Source: Tubiluchus corallicola (lineage: Eukaryota > Priapulida > Priapulimorpha > Priapulimorphida > Tubiluchidae). Taken from it: a stretch of 64,000 nt of DNA. The position numbers were made by a program, and so were the translations under genes. Positions 62,601 to 64,000 of this stretch are shown piece by piece. Below the pieces are notes generated by a model, which searched no databases, had not been told where the DNA came from, and saw only the letters and a list, made by a program, of their open reading frames with translations. Within the stretch, counting starts at the first letter, position 1; every line of letters starts with the position of its first letter. The stretch covers positions 124,001 to 188,000 of the forward strand of contig JAQGDQ010000436.1 of NCBI GenBank assembly GCA_030141605.1, written 5' to 3'.

Positions 62601-63958
62601 TTTGTGGTGTTGCCTGTTTAAAATCGCGTAAGATTTCACACAACGGCTTCAATTGTGCCAACACTCTGTTCTGTTACATCCTACTTGTGACGTAGGCATT
62701 AGTACTTAGTTGTTAGCCTCCGCCCAAGCTGTGCTTCCCTGTTGTAAGCAGCTGTAACATTATCACCTTTAGCTGATGAGTCTGTTGCTATGAAACTTCT
62801 TTACTGTTTTAAATAAAATTGTTTATTTTGCCTAAATCGGTACAGTTTGGTGTTTTCTGTTAGTGACTTTGTAATCTTTTGTTTGGTACACGAGTAAGCC
62901 TAGTGGCACAAAGCCAGCGAGAACGTCATTAACATGGCGGCTTCCTCGTAGTAACATGCGAGTGAAAACTGTTTGTAATGTGGCACTTAGATGCTTCTCT
63001 GACAATGAAATTAATTTCAAGTACACTGTAAACAATTATTATTTTGTGTAAGCGTGCCATCTGTGATTGCGTACGTTGGCTTCGGAAAGACAAGGTTTCG
63101 TAACATGGAGATGTAGTAAATGTGGGTGTTTGGGTGTTGCTGTATGGGTGTTTGCATGCTGCTGTATGGGTGTTTGTGTTTGCTGTATGGGTGTTTGTGT
63201 TTGCTGTATGGGTGTTTCGGTTTGCCGCATGGGTGTTTGGGTTTGCTGTATAGGTGTTTGGGTTTGCTGTACGGATGTTGCTGTATGGGTGTTTGCATGC
63301 TGCTGTATGGGTGTTTGTGTTTGCTGTATAGGTGTTTCGGTTTGCCGCATGGGTGTTTGCATGCTGCTGTATGGGTGTTTGCGTTTGCTGTATAGGTGTT
63401 TCGGTTTGCCGCATGGGTGTTTGCGTTTGCTGTATGGGTGTTTGCGTTTGCTGTATGGGTGTTTGGGTTTGCTGTATGGATGTTGCTGTATGGATGTTTG
63501 TATGCTGCTGTATGGGTGTTTGCGTTTGCTGTATGGGTGTTTGGGTTTGCTGTATGGATGCTGCTGTATGGGTGTTTGTATGCTGCTGTATGGGTGTTTG
63601 CATGCTGCTGTATGGGTGTTTGTGTTTGCTGTATGGGTGTTTGTGTTTGCTGTATGGGTGTTTGCGTTTGCTGTATAGGTGTTTCGGTTTTCCGCATGGG
63701 TGTTTCGGTTTTCCGCATGGGTGTTTGCGTTTGCTGTATGGGTGTTTGGGTTTGCTGTATAGGTGTTTGGGTTTGCTGTATGGATGTTGCTGTATGAGTG
63801 TTTGGGTTTGCTGTATGAGTGTTTATTGTCTTTCGACACAAAATCTTATAGTTTATTCTGCGGTGTATATGCAGAGGTACTACAGTCTCAATTGTATAGA
63901 TGAGAATTCATAATCGTAACAATTTTGCATTGACGTGCATTTGTTAATCTAACCACAG
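48765..63958 (+). CDS. REJ-domain protein (polycystin-1-like), partial: six exons
   Basis: Exons: 48765-49003, 52189-52334, 54930-55064, 56051-56196, 59718-59874, 61826-61950. Together they read as a receptor-for-egg-jelly (REJ) module, the large extracellular region of polycystin-1-family membrane proteins. Exon 1 has CLKNCLRKVNPDETLALRAV then CTTC. Exon 2 ends APIRGTCDVSPSKG and exon 3 gives IALQTEFKIRC...PLTYTFYY, both typical of REJ. Exon 4 gives the CMLPPG segment; exons 5-6 are hydrophilic and helical. Junctions 2|3, 3|4, 4|5 and 5|6 are in phase. Exon 1 ends in phase 1 while exon 2 needs phase 2, so a small exon is missed, one base is wrong, or the gene is damaged. No signal peptide or 5' exon was found upstream. 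GPS, PLAT and channel domains would lie beyond the window. An acceptor at 63958 may open a further exon. Confidence 0.75.
49004..50034. other. 5' part of REJ gene intron 1
   Basis: It contains a short tandem of about 60-bp units at 49155-49335 (GGTTTAACTTTGC, then AATCATAGTCTCATAGTCAA). No exon was identified. If a missing REJ exon exists to repair the phase between exons 1 and 2, it lies somewhere between 49004 and 52188. Confidence 0.4.
50035..50516. mobile_element. Tigger/pogo-like MITE, family A copy 1
   Basis: It starts CAGTCAACCTCGGGTATAAG after TA and ends CTTATATCGGAGGTTGACT before A. The interior matches 57274-57660 closely (AGCGAAATTGATCGATTT, CTGAAGGAGCTTCCTAC, CCGTTTGCACTGAATGTGT). 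Non-autonomous. Confidence 0.8.
50712..50851 (+). repeat. 28-bp minisatellite, five copies
   Basis: Five units of GACCAGCCCATCTAAGACTA + CAATGTGA at exact 28-base spacing, with one or two substitutions. Confidence 0.92.
51090..52025 (+). repeat. 74-bp minisatellite, about 13 copies, each with a small hairpin and AATAAA
   Basis: CACACCCAATAGTAAAAAGG recurs about 13 times at roughly 73-74 base spacing. ACACCC and GGGTGT within a unit can pair. All but the first copy carry AATAAA just after the hairpin, on the sense strand of the REJ gene. It lies in the intron before exon 2. Confidence 0.93.
52396..52560 (+). repeat. (GT)n microsatellite with GC interruptions
   Basis: About 165 bases of TG/GC dinucleotides. 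The ORFs here are repeat artefacts. Confidence 0.93.
52617..53226. mobile_element. TIR element with CATAAGTCGG-type ends
   Basis: The ends TGTCCATAAGTCGG and CCGACTTATGGACA are perfect 14-bp inverted repeats about 610 bp apart. A partial copy of the left end is at 14270-14392. No transposase and no clear target-site duplication were seen, so the superfamily is open. Confidence 0.75.
53494..54839 (+). repeat. 56-bp minisatellite, about 24 copies
   Basis: The unit contains ACGAATTTGGTCAGTTGAGA, ATTGAATTTGGTGC and AAAAGAGAGTTGAACATG. It is highly homogeneous, with few substitutions and rare small indels (about 54290, 54536, 54715). It lies in the intron before REJ exon 3 and ends 90 bases upstream of it. 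Confidence 0.95.
55232..55372 (+). repeat. (ATTAC)n then (ACACC)n microsatellite
   Basis: A pure ATTAC pentanucleotide run of about 17 units passes into ACACC units, in the intron between REJ exons 3 and 4. Confidence 0.95.
56197..56919 (+). repeat. 27-bp minisatellite starting at the REJ exon 4 splice donor, about 27 copies
   Basis: The first unit begins with the GT of the exon 4 donor (ATAAAG|GTACTG). Each unit contains GTACTGTATC then GTAAGTGTATGATAAAG. The unit length is a multiple of three, so the exon frame continues as repeated VLYRKCMIK through five units until a 2-base deletion near 56332 shifts it. The long ORFs on both strands are artefacts of the repeat. Confidence 0.95.
56920..57273. 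other. REJ intron 4, between the 27-bp array and the MITE
   Basis: About 350 AT-rich bases with no recognised feature. Confidence 0.4.
57274..57660. mobile_element. Tigger/pogo-like MITE, family A copy 2, 3'-truncated
   Basis: It starts CAGTCAACCTCGGGTACTCG after TA and matches 50035-50420 through ATATGGGTAAAAGTGCAGAA. The homology then stops at a 29-bp minisatellite, and the right end is not found. Confidence 0.8.
57661..58200 (+). repeat. 29-bp minisatellite, about 18 copies
   Basis: The unit contains GTACGTGGGCTTCCCAAGTA + GGACGTGTC. Spacing is mostly 29 bases. A single diverged inverted unit (CCTACTTGGGCTGCCCATGT) lies at about 58780. The array begins where the truncated MITE ends. ORFs here are artefacts. 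Confidence 0.93.
58201..59324. other. REJ intron 4, central part
   Basis: No exon was found. A GC-richer island at about 58770-58895 contains GCGCATG...CATGCGC inverted motifs and a diverged 29-bp unit. Confidence 0.4.
59325..59643 (+). mobile_element. tRNA-derived SINE with an (ATT)n tail
   Basis: The head TAGTCTTGTTGTAACGCGTC and TGAGTTCGATAG (59369-59380) look like Pol III A and B boxes. The body contains GGCGATAATAGCTCTTTGAG and GTTAATTGTTGACCCCAAAA. The tail is about 70 bases of (ATT)n. A truncated inverted copy at 47611-47762 shows it is dispersed. Confidence 0.82.
59969..60462. mobile_element. TIR element with a 6-bp target-site duplication, copy 2
   Basis: Homologous to 47795-48277 along its whole length. 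Its ends are CAGGGGTGAGAAT and ATTCTCATCCCTG. The 6-bp flank CGTTAT is exactly duplicated at 59963-59968 and 60463-60468. Confidence 0.88.
60469..61825. other. REJ intron 5, 3' part
   Basis: No exon, repeat family or tandem array was recognised in this 1.3 kb of AT-rich intron. Confidence 0.35.
62200..62425 (+). mobile_element. LINE 3' tail related to the LINE at the window start
   Basis: A hairpin at 62295-62334 (AGGGCAGG...GACTAGATGACC...CCTGCCCT) matches the LINE hairpin at 2527-2571. It is followed by AATAAATG and a TCTATG-type tail at about 62400-62425. No coding region remains. Confidence 0.65.
63120..63825 (+). repeat. 21-bp minisatellite, over 30 copies
   Basis: The unit is TTTGCTGTATGGGTGTTTGG and variants (TGCTGCTGTATGG, TTTGCCGCATGG, TTTTCCGCATGG), of about 21 bases or its 12-base half. 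All long ORFs on both strands are repeat artefacts. It is in the last visible REJ intron. Confidence 0.93.
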
Positions 63959-63987
63959 TTCGGGGATGAAACTTTTGCGCTGATTCA
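63959..63987 (+). CDS. Possible further REJ-gene exon at the window edge
   Basis: An acceptor AACCACAG at 63951-63958 follows the in-phase end of exon 6. The phase-0 reading FGDETFALI then meets TGA at 63989. Either this is a terminal exon ending the gene here, or a short exon spliced at CA|GTGATA, or not an exon. The window ends too soon to decide. Confidence 0.25.
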
Positions 63988-64000
63988 GTGATAACTTCAT

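Noticed and set aside
62772-62796. CTGATGAG...GAAAC, hammerhead-ribozyme-like core
   Set aside because: The segment between the two conserved boxes does not form a proper stem II, and I found no flanking stem or cleavage site.
63017-63841. Long ORFs on both strands rich in NTHTA/KHPYS or GCLRLLY
   Set aside because: A 21-bp minisatellite reads open in most frames; there is no domain, start context or splice evidence.

Overview
This is nuclear DNA of a non-vertebrate animal. It is AT-rich, and its genes are split by GT-AG introns of about 0.2-3 kb. The genes are recognisably metazoan (DDX47, HID1, a Pax-type paired/homeobox gene, a polycystin-type REJ-domain gene). The rest is packed with LINEs, a tRNA-derived SINE, pogo/Tigger-like, hAT-like and other TIR elements, and minisatellites. 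I cannot place the phylum from sequence alone.

Layout. (1) 1-2656: 3' part of a LINE with an intact 683-codon reverse-transcriptase ORF, a 3' UTR hairpin and an (ATT)n tail. (2) 3690-14674, plus strand: complete ten-exon DDX47/Rrp3-type DEAD-box helicase (471 aa as assembled by me), with hAT-like, Tigger-like and LINE debris in its introns. (3) 15216-18103 and 20945-21745: copies of a roughly 720-bp repeat in tandem, each unit complete at that point carrying a palindromic TGACGTCA. (4) 18496-20550, minus strand: two-exon secreted leucine-rich-repeat-like protein (278 aa). (5) 21850-23025: LINE 3' fragments on the minus strand. (6) 23227-40942, plus strand: complete 18-exon HID1 orthologue (825 aa), with a nested LINE plus Tigger insertion in one intron. 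(7) 44469-about 47607, plus strand: Pax-like gene in which the PAI half of the paired domain is followed by a short unrelated exon and then a homeodomain; most of the RED half is missing. (8) 48765-window end, plus strand: exons of a REJ/polycystin-1-like protein whose 5' and 3' ends I cannot resolve. Its introns hold an unusual density of tandem arrays.

Most notable: the PAI-only Pax architecture; a 27-bp minisatellite that starts exactly at a coding exon's 5' splice site and repeats that donor in frame; a 74-bp intronic minisatellite that repeats AATAAA on the sense strand; a hAT-like insertion whose target-site duplication forms the sequence just before a DDX47 3' splice site; and a two-copy TIR family with perfect 6-bp target-site duplications. 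The genes look functionally unrelated (ribosome biogenesis, secretory-vesicle biogenesis, transcription, extracellular/membrane receptor), as expected for ordinary eukaryotic neighbours rather than an operon. Gene models were built by reading splice signals and reading frame by hand, and no transcript evidence was available.
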